Source: Holophagaceae bacterium (GTDB lineage Bacteria > Acidobacteriota > Holophagae > Holophagales > Holophagaceae). From it: DNA of 38,908 bases. The notes beneath the pieces were generated by a model. The model made no database searches and was not told where the DNA came from. It was given only the letters and a program-made list of their open reading frames with translations. This document shows, piece after piece, positions 1 to 8,304 of this stretch. Made by a program: the position numbers and the translations under genes. The number at the start of each line of letters is the position of its first letter. Positions within the stretch are counted from its first letter, which is position 1. Location: contig JAAXXS010000008.1 in assembly GCA_013334395.1 (NCBI GenBank), positions 1-38,908 of the forward strand. The letters run 5' to 3'.

Positions 1-135
1 CGCCACCCAGGGCGCAGGAACCTTAGGCGATTAATAGGTAAAAAAAGATCATGAGACCTTCCAAATCATTGGATACTCCGCGGGAGGCCATGCCATGATG
101 GGGCTTCCGCCCATCAGCCCAGGAACCTACCGCCT

Positions 136-1932
136 ATGTCTCCGTCCCAGTTGATCCTTGGCGAGGTGCTCGCCAACCGCTGTTCCCAGGTGCTCTACCG
201 CTGCCTTGAGGAAGTCGGGAGCACCAAGGGTGCGCTCTACCTCCGGCCGCCGGGAGAACGCTCCTTCGAGGTGGTGAGCTTCTACGGCTGGCCCCGCAGC
301 ACCCATCCCCCGGTCTCCATCCCCGAGGACCATCCGCTGCTGGTCCGCACCCAGCGGGAGCGTCGCGGCTTCGTGGTGAACGACCTCGCCGAGGCTCCGG
401 AGCTCACCGCCTTCGGGCAGGGGGGCGAGTGGCCGCGGTTCCTCGTGATGCCGGTCTACGTGGCGGGCGACTGGGTGGGCCTGCTGATCCAGCGCGACCG
501 CATCAAGGGCGGCACCTTCGACTTGGAGCGGGACGAGGGTCCGACCCTCGGCATCTGCGGGGACCTGGTGGCGGCCCTGAAGGAGTTCCGCCTCTACGGT
601 CTCCGACCGCCGGCGGAGCCTGTGGTCCCGCTGCCGGAGGAGGCCTCGACCGCCAACGTCGCCCTGGTGCCGGACCCGCTGCTCCTGCCCACCGCCTCGG
701 CGGTCATCAACCAGGTGGCCCCGGCCGGGGTCCGGCTGCCCGCCGACGCCGCGCACCCCTGGCACCTGCCGGAAGTGGTCCTGCCTGCCAGTGGACCCTC
801 GGAGGATGAGCGGCTGCACGGTTTTCCCGGCGGCCAGGAGACCTACGCGACCATGCCCTGGGAAGCGGACCGCACCCTGAGCGCCTGGGTGGCTCCGGCA
901 CCGGTCAACCCGGACCGGAAGCGGGGGATGGTGCCGCCCGAGCTGCGGGCCTTCTTCTGGGAGACCGCCGGTCTGCTCAGCCAGATCCTGACGGCGTCCG
1001 CGGTGGCGCTGTGGACCGACGATCCCGAGGAGATCCGCCCCATCCTCGCCTACAGCACGCTGCCGCTGGCCTCGGGTCTGCAGCAGCAGATCATGGCGCA
1101 CGCCACCTTCCACCTGCCCTCGATTCAGGAGCAGGACCTGCGGCTCATCACCCGGGTCGGCATGGCCGAGTCGCCGGAGCTCAAGGGCGCCTTCAACACC
1201 TACCTGCCCCTGCTGCTCAACGAGACCACCCAGGGCCACGACCTGCTGATGGTGTTCCGGCAGGAGGACCAGTCCTTCACCATGGCCGAGATCGAGGTGA
1301 TCGAGCACATGGGCCGGATCCTGGGGCTCCACCTGCAGGAGGCCCGCCTCCACGAGCGCTACCACCACGCGTTCCTCTCGGTGAGCCATCGGATCCTGCG
1401 GTCCAGCGAGGGACGGCTGCCAAGTCTGCGTCCCCACAGCCTCGCCACCGCCCGGCTCGCCCGGGACCTGGCGCTGAAGCTTGAGCTGACCACCGAGGAG
1501 GTGGAGGCCGTGAGCATCGCGGCGATCCTCCACGACGTCGGCCTGCTGATGCTGGATCCGGTGATGCTCGGCAAGCAGAACCTCGATGCCGAGGAGCTGA
1601 AGAAGGTCCGGAACCATCCCGAGCTGGCCGCGGTCTTCCTGAAGGACCTGCGCTTCCCCTTCGACGTGGTGAAGATGATCCGGCACCACCACGAGCGGTG
1701 GGACGGGCGGGGCTATCCGGACCGGCTGCGAGAAACCGGCATCCCCATCGGCAGCCGCATCATCGGGCTCATCGAGGCCTACGAGGTGATGACCAGCGGC
1801 AAGGGCTACCGCGCCCCCCAGGGCTTCCGCCTCGTGCTGGAAGAGCTGCAGAGCGAGGCCGGGGCGCAGTTCGATCCGCGGGTGGTGGCCGCCTTCCAGG
1901 AGCTCATGACACGGCGCGGCGAACGGGGCTAA
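136..1932 (+). CDS. GAF domain / HD-GYP-like signalling protein
   Basis: This 598-residue soluble protein has two GAF-like regions (about residues 10-150 and 270-410) and a C-terminal HD-GYP-type domain (about 430-595). No transmembrane segment is visible. Active HD-GYP proteins hydrolyse cyclic di-GMP. Visible motif residues are His466-Asp467 in HDVGL, a triple His at 517-519 and DGRGYP just after it. Two family positions look altered: the Lys of the usual HDIGK is Leu470, and the Asp of the usual D-x-Y-DAL motif is Glu547 in IEAYEVM. Activity may therefore be reduced or changed, and a sensory or effector-binding role is possible. The start is the first ATG in frame, with an AGGA about 12 nt upstream. 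The next gene begins 19 nt after the stop. Confidence 0.8.
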   Translation: MSPSQLILGEVLANRCSQVLYRCLEEVGSTKGALYLRPPGERSFEVVSFYGWPRSTHPPVSIPEDHPLLVRTQRERRGFVVNDLAEAPELTAFGQGGEWPRFLVMPVYVAGDWVGLLIQRDRIKGGTFDLERDEGPTLGICGDLVAALKEFRLYGLRPPAEPVVPLPEEASTANVALVPDPLLLPTASAVINQVAPAGVRLPADAAHPWHLPEVVLPASGPSEDERLHGFPGGQETYATMPWEADRTLSAWVAPAPVNPDRKRGMVPPELRAFFWETAGLLSQILTASAVALWTDDPEEIRPILAYSTLPLASGLQQQIMAHATFHLPSIQEQDLRLITRVGMAESPELKGAFNTYLPLLLNETTQGHDLLMVFRQEDQSFTMAEIEVIEHMGRILGLHLQEARLHERYHHAFLSVSHRILRSSEGRLPSLRPHSLATARLARDLALKLELTTEEVEAVSIAAILHDVGLLMLDPVMLGKQNLDAEELKKVRNHPELAAVFLKDLRFPFDVVKMIRHHHERWDGRGYPDRLRETGIPIGSRIIGLIEAYEVMTSGKGYRAPQGFRLVLEELQSEAGAQFDPRVVAAFQELMTRRGERG

Positions 1933-1951
1933 CCTGGAAGCCGGAGGTCTG

Positions 1952-2479
1952 ATGCCCTCGAGGCGCTCTCAGCGGGGATTCACCATGGCCCTGGCCCTGG
2001 CGATGGCCGTGGTCATGGGCATTCTGCTGCTGAAGGCCACCCCTGATGTGGTCAAACAGGTGCAGCATGAGAACGAAGCCGAGCTGATCTTCCGCGGGGA
2101 GGCCATCGCCAACGCCATCCGGATCTACTTTGCCCGGATGCACCGCTATCCCAAAGACCTGGACGAGATCATGAAGGTGCGTCCCCGCATCCTGCGGCAG
2201 AAGTACCGGGACCCGATGACCACCGACGGTGAGTGGGATTACTTGACGCAGGTTCTGCCCGGCGCCTCGGGCAGCACCGAGGGACTGCCCATTGTCGGCG
2301 TTCGGAGCCGCAGCACCAAGGACAGCATCCGCATCTACCAGAGCCAGGAACTGTACCACGACTGGAAGTTCTCCGCGGACCAGAACCTGCTGGGAATGGC
2401 TGCCGATCCCTCCTCCCGGATCAAGGCGCTCTCCAAGACGAGGGGCTCGTCCACCAAGTCCGATTCGTCGAAGAACTGA
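1952..2479 (+). CDS. Type IV pilin / type II secretion pseudopilin-like protein
   Basis: A 175-residue protein with a short basic leader (MPSRRSQRG) followed by FTMALALAMAVVMGILLL, the form of a type III (prepilin) signal cleaved after Gly and followed by the hydrophobic N-terminal helix. The rest is a small soluble domain with a region reading RYPKDLDEI and then DPMT, which resembles GspG-like pseudopilins and related prepilin-type proteins. The usual Glu5 of mature pilins is absent (Leu instead), as in some minor pseudopilins. The last 20 residues are Ser/Lys-rich and probably disordered. No pilus assembly genes lie next to it. It is 6 nt upstream of the carboxypeptidase gene and probably cotranscribed with it. 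The exact role is unknown. Confidence 0.7.
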   Translation: MPSRRSQRGFTMALALAMAVVMGILLLKATPDVVKQVQHENEAELIFRGEAIANAIRIYFARMHRYPKDLDEIMKVRPRILRQKYRDPMTTDGEWDYLTQVLPGASGSTEGLPIVGVRSRSTKDSIRIYQSQELYHDWKFSADQNLLGMAADPSSRIKALSKTRGSSTKSDSSKN

Positions 2480-2485
2480 GGCGGC

Positions 2486-3622
2486 ATGCTGCGAAAAGTC
2501 CTCGTCCTTTTCTGTGCCACCGCCATGGCGCTGCCCGCCCAGGAGTTCCGGGCCTGGGCGCGGCGCCTGGAGGCTCGGGGCGTTAGCGTGTCGGCGGGCA
2601 TCTGGGATGCTGGCACCGGGAAGGCCCTCGAGCGCCACCGGGATGATCTGGCCCTGATTCCTGCCAGCACCACCAAGGCCGTGAGCACCTATGCCCTGCT
2701 CAAGTCGCTGAAGCCCGACTTCACCCTGGAGACGGAAGTCTGGGGAGACCTCAAGGACGGGGTTGTGGAAGGTGACCTGATCTTCAAGGGGGATGGGGAT
2801 CCCCTGCTGACCACCGAGCGCCTGTGGATGCTGGTCCAGTCCCTGAAGAAGCTCGGTCTGCGGCGTGTGGCCGGCTCCATCCGTCTGGACCAGAGCGCCT
2901 TCGATTCCCAGCGGCAGCCCCAGGGCTGGGAGAACACCTCGGCCAACACGCTGCCGACGGTGCTGGCCCTGTCCGTGAACTTCAACCGGGACGAGACTGG
3001 CCGCCCGGCGGCGGATCCCGAGCGGCTGGCTCGCGAGATCCTCACACGCCTGCTCACGGAGTCAGGCATCGCCATCGAGGGCAAGCCCGGGGGGGCTGGC
3101 GTGCCGACGAAGCTGGCCAGCTGGACTTCCCCGCCCCTGCGCGCCCTGGTCATGGACATCAACAAGTGGTCGAACAACTTCATGATCGAGATGCTGGTGC
3201 GAAAATTCGGCGCCGGCTCCTGGCCCCGGGGCGTCCTGCGGATCCAGGACTTCTATCGGACCGCCTACGGTCTGGGGCCAGAAGCCGTCCACGTCACGGA
3301 CGGCTCGGGCCTGAGCAAGGAGAACCGGCTCTCGGCCCGCACCCTGGCGACGATCCTGCGAGGCGCCCAGCACGACTTCGAGGTGGGGCCCGAGTTCGTC
3401 TCCTCCCTGAAGATCATTGGGGGGGAACCCTGGAAGCTGAAGATCAAGGACCCGAACCTCACGCGCCGGGTGCGGGTGAAGAGCGGCCACCTGGACCGGG
3501 TCGACAGCCTCTGCGGCTACCTCCAGACCCCGGACGGGAAGCAGCGCGTCTTTGCCATCCTGCTCAATGGCCCCTGCGGGGATGAGGATATCTGGGAGCA
3601 GGTCTCCCGCTGGGCCAACTAG
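2486..3622 (+). CDS. dacB: D-alanyl-D-alanine carboxypeptidase/endopeptidase (PBP4, peptidase S13 family)
   Basis: A 378-residue periplasmic penicillin-binding protein that would trim or cleave D-Ala cross-links in peptidoglycan. A signal peptide (MLRKVLVLFCATAMALPA) is visible with likely cleavage after ALPA. The three active-site motifs are present: S61-T-T-K64 (SxxK), S229-N-N231 (SxN) and K332-S-G334 (KTG-type). The S13-typical DGSGLSKEN lies near residue 272. SxxK and SxN are about 168 residues apart, against about 244 in E. coli PBP4, so the inserted domains II/III are shortened. The ATG sits 6 nt after the pseudopilin stop with only a weak GAGGCGG upstream, suggesting translational coupling. 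Confidence 0.85.
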   Translation: MLRKVLVLFCATAMALPAQEFRAWARRLEARGVSVSAGIWDAGTGKALERHRDDLALIPASTTKAVSTYALLKSLKPDFTLETEVWGDLKDGVVEGDLIFKGDGDPLLTTERLWMLVQSLKKLGLRRVAGSIRLDQSAFDSQRQPQGWENTSANTLPTVLALSVNFNRDETGRPAADPERLAREILTRLLTESGIAIEGKPGGAGVPTKLASWTSPPLRALVMDINKWSNNFMIEMLVRKFGAGSWPRGVLRIQDFYRTAYGLGPEAVHVTDGSGLSKENRLSARTLATILRGAQHDFEVGPEFVSSLKIIGGEPWKLKIKDPNLTRRVRVKSGHLDRVDSLCGYLQTPDGKQRVFAILLNGPCGDEDIWEQVSRWAN

Positions 3623-3686
3623 GAAGAATCGGTGATCAATATTGAGCCTTCGGGCCTGGGGGACGATAAGCGGACCAGGAGGGTCC

Positions 3687-4058
3687 ATGACCCGGATCGC
3701 CATCGTGGACGACAGCCGGCTGGTGCGCGCCTTCGTCGCCGGGGCCCTGCGCGCCCAGGGGTCCGAGGTGGTCGAGGTGGAACCCACCTCCCTCTTCGAG
3801 GTGCTGAGGGTGCTGCGGGAGACGCCCGTTGACCTGCTGGTGGTGGACTTCCTCATGCCGGACTGCCCGGGCGAGAGCCTGGTCCGCGCCTGCCGGGAGG
3901 ACAGCGCTCTGCTTGAGCTCCCCATCCTCATGCTCTCCGCCCACCGCGATGACGACAGCCTGATCCGGCTGCAGCAGCTGGGGATCTCGGGGTTCCTGCT
4001 CAAGCCCGTGGAAGCCCAGGCGCTGGTGGCGAAAGTGGCTGAGGCCCTTGCGGGCTGA
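3687..4058 (+). CDS. Single-domain response regulator (CheY-like receiver)
   Basis: A 123-residue stand-alone receiver domain. The acidic pair Asp8-Asp9 (IVDDSRLVR), the phosphoacceptor Asp in LLVVDFLMPD, the Ser switch residue in LSAH and the Lys in LLKPV are all present, so it should be phosphorylatable. It has no output domain and probably acts by protein interaction. The start is the ATG preceded by a perfect AGGAGG (3677-3682). An upstream in-frame TTG at 3642 is rejected because it lacks such a site. No partner kinase is adjacent; the nearest histidine kinase is about 25 kb away at 28636-30972. Confidence 0.9.
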   Translation: MTRIAIVDDSRLVRAFVAGALRAQGSEVVEVEPTSLFEVLRVLRETPVDLLVVDFLMPDCPGESLVRACREDSALLELPILMLSAHRDDDSLIRLQQLGISGFLLKPVEAQALVAKVAEALAG

Positions 4059-4082
4059 GCCGGGAGCGGGAAGTCTGGAGCC

Positions 4083-4967
4083 ATGGACGTGACGCGAAGG
4101 CCGGATGCCCGGGGACTGGCCGCCCTGATTCTGGGGGCCTCCCTGCTGGGTTTCGCCGCCATGCTGGTGCGCTGGGCCGCCCCGGCCGGGCCCCTGGTCG
4201 TGGGCTTCTACCGCATGGTCTTCGCGCTGCCTCTGGTGGCCGTGCTGGCCTGGCGGAGCCGGACCCCCGGCCCGGCGGGCCCACGACTCTGGGCGGTGCT
4301 GGCCGGGGCCTGCTTCGTGGCGGATCTCTGGATGTGGCATACGGCCCTGCACCTGACCAGCGCCGCCAACGCCACGCTGCTGGTGACCCTGGCGCCGATC
4401 TGGGTGGCCCTGGTGGCTGTGCTCTGGATGGGCGCCCGGCTGCGGCGGCGCTTCTGGGCCGGCATGGCCCTGGCCACCGCCGGAGCTCTGGTTCTGGGCC
4501 TCGCCCAGGGGGCCCGCCTGGGCACGGGGCTGGGGGAGCTGCTGGGGGCCCTGGCCTCTCTGGCCTACGCCGCCTTTACCCTGGCCCTGGGGCGCGCTCG
4601 GCGAAACCTCAGCACCCTCGAGGCCCTCTTCTGGGTGGTGCTCTGCTGCACGGTCCTCTTCGGCGTTCTGGGCTGGGCCCGGGGCGAGGCCTTCACTGGC
4701 TACCCGCCCCAGGCCTGGTGGGCCCTCCTGGCCCTGGGCCTGGGTGTGCAGGTGGGGGCGTGGTGGCTCATCACCTGGGGGCTGGGCCATGTCCCCACCA
4801 GCATGGGGGCCATGGGCCTCATGACCCAGCCTGTGGCCACCGTCATCCTCGGCTGGCTGCTGCTGTCCGAGGCCATGCGCCCCGTGCAGAGCCTGGGCGC
4901 CCTCCTCGTGCTGGCCGGCGTAACCCTCTGCGCCCTCACCCCGCCTTTGCCCGAACCCAGCCGCTAA
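4083..4967 (+). CDS. EamA/DMT-superfamily transporter
   Basis: A 294-residue inner-membrane protein with about ten hydrophobic segments arranged as two EamA repeats. Typical features are the repeat-1 region around residues 30-50 (VGFYRMVFALPLVAVLAW), the segment with TSAANATLLVTLAPIWVALVA, and the second-half stretch PTSMGAMGLMTQPVATVILGWLLLSE. The family exports metabolites or amino acids. The substrate cannot be predicted. It starts 24 nt after the receiver gene, with GGAG about 6 nt upstream of the ATG. No clear terminator was seen after it; the next 200 nt hold repeat sequences. Confidence 0.85.
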   Translation: MDVTRRPDARGLAALILGASLLGFAAMLVRWAAPAGPLVVGFYRMVFALPLVAVLAWRSRTPGPAGPRLWAVLAGACFVADLWMWHTALHLTSAANATLLVTLAPIWVALVAVLWMGARLRRRFWAGMALATAGALVLGLAQGARLGTGLGELLGALASLAYAAFTLALGRARRNLSTLEALFWVVLCCTVLFGVLGWARGEAFTGYPPQAWWALLALGLGVQVGAWWLITWGLGHVPTSMGAMGLMTQPVATVILGWLLLSEAMRPVQSLGALLVLAGVTLCALTPPLPEPSR

Positions 4968-4989
4968 AGGGCTCCGTGGCGGTTGGATC

Positions 4990-5007
4990 CACAGATTTCA
5001 CAGATTT
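4990..5007. repeat. Tandem 9-mer CACAGATTT x2
   Basis: Two exact adjacent copies of CACAGATTT lie 22 nt after the EamA stop codon, immediately before the palindrome at 5015-5059. They are noncoding and AT-rich relative to their surroundings. Confidence 0.6.
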
Positions 5008-5014
5008 TAATAGC

Positions 5015-5059
5015 AACCGCAGAGGGCGCAGGTGGAGCTCTCCGGCGTCTCCTGCGGTT
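5015..5059. repeat. Imperfect palindrome with AACCGCAG arms
   Basis: The left arm begins AACCGCAGAGGGCGCAGG and the right arm ends GTCTCCTGCGGTT. The outer 8 bp (AACCGCAG/CTGCGGTT) pair perfectly and the interior pairs partially. The left arm is made of a CCGCAGAGG-like 9-nt unit. A related single arm, AACCGCAGAGGCCGCAGAG, occurs at 16943-16961 in another intergenic region. Confidence 0.6.
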
Positions 5060-5100
5060 TCAGCCCGCATTTCTAATATGTGGATATAAAGCTCTTGCAG

Positions 5101-5139
5101 TTATCCCCGTCCATCCAAGTTCTCCCCGTCAAAAAGCCC
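5101..5139. repeat. Dispersed CCCCGT repeat, related to the 17059-17187 element
   Basis: Read on the minus strand, the segment gives GGGCTTTTTGACGGGGAGAAC followed by GGATGGACGGGGATAA. The last 16 nt are identical to part of the left arm of the palindromic element at 17059-17092, and the T-run followed by CGGGGA is also shared. It is noncoding and lies just downstream of the minus-strand ABC ATPase gene. Confidence 0.6.
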
Positions 5140-5164
5140 TTGAATCAGGACCCTCGGCTGCGGG

Positions 5165-6460
5165 CTATTCCGGGGTGAGGACGCCGCGCTCCTCGCGGTA
5201 GGCGAACAGTTCGCCGAAGCGGCCCCACGCGACCACGGTCTCAAAGGTCTGCTCGGGGTCCTCCATGGGCAGGCGCGTGGCCAGCTCCTGGAGCAGCACT
5301 TCCTTGGGCAGTTCGCCCTCCTGCAGCTCGATCATCTCCCGCACCACGCGGAACAGCCGGAGCTCCAGCAGCTGGGCGCGCCAGAGGTCCTTGCGGTCGT
5401 CCATGTTGGCGTTCACGAACTTCTTGCCCAGGGCCGTGAGCAGCACCGCGCGCTTGGGGGTGTCGACCAGGTCGAGCATCTCCGCGGCCTTCACGGTGGT
5501 GAGGACCCGCTCGAAGGGCACGTGGGTGTGGGAGGCCACCTGGAAGAGGTCGCTGGTGCCGCCCTGGGCTTCCACGAACTCCAGGAGGCCCAGGATGTCG
5601 GCGCTCTGGACCTGGGGCAGGGGCTCCACCTGATCGTCCTCGGAGGCGCTGAGGATGGGGGCGGAGATCAGGACGTCCGGCAGCTCCGCGCTGGTGATGA
5701 GGTCGTGGATGTGATCCACCAGCTTCATGAACTCAGGCGAGCGGCTGTCCCGGGGGCGGGGCAGGGGGATGTCCACCACGGTGCGGAGGATGCCGGGCGC
5801 GCCGGAGAGGATGGCCACGCGGTCGGCCATGAGCAGCGCTTCGCGGATGGACTGGCTCACCATGACGATGGCGGACGGGTTGCGCTCCTTGTCCGCCCAG
5901 ATGTCCATGATCTCCGCGCGGAGGGCCTCGGCCGTGAGGGCGTCCACCTGGCTGAAGGGCTCGTCCATGATCAGGATCTCGGGATCCACCGCCAGGGCCC
6001 GGGCCACGCCGACGCGCTGCTTGGTGCCGCGCGAGAGCTCCCGGGGGAAGGCCTCCTCGAAGCCCTCGAGACCCACCTTGCGGATGGCCTGGTGGGCCTT
6101 CTCACGCACCTCGCCCTCGGGCAGGTCCCGGGCGCGGAGCACCACCCGGACATTCTCTTCCACGGTCATCCAGGGATAGAGGGCGAAGGTCTGGAACACC
6201 ATGGCGACGCCGGGGTTGAGGCCCTCGAGCTTCTCGCCGTGGTGGCGCACCTCGCCCTGGGTGGGCACCAGCAGGCCCGAGAGGATGCGCAGCAGGGTGG
6301 ACTTGCCACAGCCGTTGGGGCCGATGAGGGACAGGATCTCATCGGGCCGCACCTCGAGGCGGATGTCCTCCAGTACGCGCTGCACCTTGCCCTTGGGGCC
6401 CGAGAAGCGCATCTGGATGCCACGCAGTTCACAGATGGGAGCGCCGTAGGTTTGTTGCAT
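5165..6460 (-). CDS. ABC transporter ATP-binding protein (nitrate/sulfonate/bicarbonate type) with C-terminal AAA-associated domain
   Basis: A 431-residue cytoplasmic ATPase of an ABC importer. Residues 10-240 form the nucleotide-binding domain: Walker A GPNGCGKST (47-55), Q-loop Gln90, and Walker B ILIMDE (162-167). Residues about 290-420 match the AAA-associated C-terminal extension seen in this subfamily (PF09821-like). Two motifs are unusual: the signature reads LSRGT instead of LSGGx (142-146), and the H-loop His is replaced by Gln203 (VSQSIREA instead of VTHxxxEA), confirmed as CAG in the DNA. The start ATG has GAGG upstream and lies 7 nt after the permease stop, so the two are an operon. 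No substrate-binding protein gene is nearby. The substrate is unknown. Confidence 0.85.
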   Translation of the reverse strand: MQQTYGAPICELRGIQMRFSGPKGKVQRVLEDIRLEVRPDEILSLIGPNGCGKSTLLRILSGLLVPTQGEVRHHGEKLEGLNPGVAMVFQTFALYPWMTVEENVRVVLRARDLPEGEVREKAHQAIRKVGLEGFEEAFPRELSRGTKQRVGVARALAVDPEILIMDEPFSQVDALTAEALRAEIMDIWADKERNPSAIVMVSQSIREALLMADRVAILSGAPGILRTVVDIPLPRPRDSRSPEFMKLVDHIHDLITSAELPDVLISAPILSASEDDQVEPLPQVQSADILGLLEFVEAQGGTSDLFQVASHTHVPFERVLTTVKAAEMLDLVDTPKRAVLLTALGKKFVNANMDDRKDLWRAQLLELRLFRVVREMIELQEGELPKEVLLQELATRLPMEDPEQTFETVVAWGRFGELFAYREERGVLTPE

Positions 6461-6467
6461 GACGACC

Positions 6468-8216
6468 TCAGCGGTTCAGGGCGTAGCGGGTTTCCGCCAG
6501 CCGATAGAGGGGGACCCAGACGAGGCGGTTGAAGACCACCACCAGGCCGGCCATGAGCAGGGCGCTGGCGGCCAGGTTGGGCATGGAGCCCTGGTCCGTG
6601 GCCAGCACCACCTCGGCGCCGAGGCCGAAGGTGCGGAGGGTCTGGTGCTTGGCGGTGACGATCTCGGTGACGATGCTGGCGTTCCAGGCCCCGCCCGTGG
6701 CCGTCACCCAGCCCGTGACCAGGTAGGGGAACACCGCCGGGAAGTAGAGGGTCCAGCACCGCTTCCACAGCGACAGCCGGTAGGCCCGGGAGGCCTCGCG
6801 CAGGTCGGCGGGGATGGCCTGCGCCCCCGCGATGATGTTGAACAGCAGATACCACTGGGTGGACAGCACCATGAGCAGGACACAGCTGACGCCCAGGCCG
6901 ATGCCCATGCCCTGGAAGATCAGGATGAGGCTGGCGAAGATCAGGGAGGACGGGAAGGAGGCCGCCACCTGCACCACGGACTGGAGGCGCCGGGACCATT
7001 TCGGCGACATGCCGATCCAGAGGCCCACGGGCAGGGTCCAGAGGGTGGCCAGGAAGGTGGAGAGCAGGACCCGCGACAGGGAGGCACCGCCCGCCTTCAG
7101 CAGCTGCAGCCACTTGGCGGGGCTCACATCCACCAGCAGCCGCACTACGGAGAGCCCGCCCAGGGCCAGCAGCCCCAGCATGGCGATCAGCGCCGAGGCG
7201 GCGAACCAGGGCGCCAGCCGGCCCGGGCGCTTGAAGCTCTCCTCCGCCTGGGCGAGGAGCACGGGCCGGGGCCGCCGCCGGTGGAGGCGCTGGTTCCGCT
7301 TTGCCTCCAGCCAGCGCAGCAGCCGGGAGCGGCGCAGGAAGCGCAGCAGCCAGTTGTCGTTGGGCTCCACCTCGGCGGATTCATCCACCTGGAAGCGCTG
7401 GGACCAGGCCACCACGGGGCGCCAGACCAGCTGGTCCAGCAGGATGACCAGGGCCAGCATGGTGAGGATCGCGTAGACCTGGGCGCGGCCGTTGCCCTGC
7501 TCCACCGCGGTGTTCATGTAGGAACCCACGCCGGGGAGCTGGAAGTTCTTGTCACCGGCCTTGAAGGCCTCCGCGGTCATGAGGAAGAACCAGCTGTTGG
7601 CCACGCTCACCATGGAGTTCCACACCAGGCCGGGCGTGGCGAAGGGGATCTCGAGCCAGCGCAGCCGCTGCAGCCAGCTGAAGCCGAACAGCCCGGCGGT
7701 CTCCTCCAGATCCTTGGGCAGGGTCTTCAGCGACTGGTAGAAGCTGAATGCCATGTTCCAGGCCTGGCAGGTGACGATGAGCAGCACCGCCGAGAGCTCG
7801 AGCCCGACGTTGCTGCGCGGGAACAGCGTGAGCATCAGCAGCAGCACCGGCGGCAGGAAGGCCAGCATGGGCACGCTCTGGAGGATGTCCAGGATGGGCA
7901 CCAGGAAGCGCTCCGCCAGGGGATCCTTCGCGGCCCAGTAGGCCACCACCAGCGTGAAGGCGAGGGACACCGCGTAGGCGGCGATGGCGCGGATCAGGGA
8001 GAGCAGCACGTACTTGGGCAGGGCCCAGGCGCTGAGGTCGATCACCACCGAGGGCCGCTGCACGGCGGTCCACTCCCGGCCCACCAGCCAGAGCGCCGCC
8101 AGGGTGCTCACCAGGGCGGCGAGCACCAGCAGATCGATCCACCGGCGACGGCGGATGGGCGCTGTGATCAGGTTGGTGGCCTGGCCCCAGACGGTGTCGA
8201 GCAAGCGATGGATCAT
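6468..8216 (-). CDS. ABC transporter permease, two fused BPD_transp_1 modules
   Basis: About 582 residues with two complete permease modules in one chain. Each carries an EAA-type cytoplasmic loop: the first near residues 166-188 (LPKDLEETAGLFGFS), the second near 467-490 (IPADLREASRAYRLS). A hydrophilic, Arg-rich linker (around residues 280-330) joins them. Single-chain double permeases of this sort pair with ATPases carrying the AAA-associated domain, which is exactly the next gene. The start is uncertain: ATG at 8216 or an in-frame ATG at 8267 (17 residues longer). Neither has a clear Shine-Dalgarno sequence, so translation may be coupled to the upstream leader ORF. Confidence 0.85.
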   Translation of the reverse strand: MIHRLLDTVWGQATNLITAPIRRRRWIDLLVLAALVSTLAALWLVGREWTAVQRPSVVIDLSAWALPKYVLLSLIRAIAAYAVSLAFTLVVAYWAAKDPLAERFLVPILDILQSVPMLAFLPPVLLLMLTLFPRSNVGLELSAVLLIVTCQAWNMAFSFYQSLKTLPKDLEETAGLFGFSWLQRLRWLEIPFATPGLVWNSMVSVANSWFFLMTAEAFKAGDKNFQLPGVGSYMNTAVEQGNGRAQVYAILTMLALVILLDQLVWRPVVAWSQRFQVDESAEVEPNDNWLLRFLRRSRLLRWLEAKRNQRLHRRRPRPVLLAQAEESFKRPGRLAPWFAASALIAMLGLLALGGLSVVRLLVDVSPAKWLQLLKAGGASLSRVLLSTFLATLWTLPVGLWIGMSPKWSRRLQSVVQVAASFPSSLIFASLILIFQGMGIGLGVSCVLLMVLSTQWYLLFNIIAGAQAIPADLREASRAYRLSLWKRCWTLYFPAVFPYLVTGWVTATGGAWNASIVTEIVTAKHQTLRTFGLGAEVVLATDQGSMPNLAASALLMAGLVVVFNRLVWVPLYRLAETRYALNR

Positions 8217-8304
8217 GGCCGGTCCGGAGGATTGGAGGCGGCGCCACCAGGAGCGCCGCCATCCCATTCAGGGTGCGGATTCGGGAGAGCGGACGGGCGC
8301 CACC

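Noticed and set aside
1-135. Promoter for the first gene
   Set aside because: The stretch is AT-rich at 25-50 and contains GATACT at 72-77, but no correctly spaced -35 box could be supported.
3642-3686. TTG start giving a 15-residue longer receiver protein
   Set aside because: No ribosome binding site, whereas the ATG at 3687 has a perfect AGGAGG; the receiver fold begins there.
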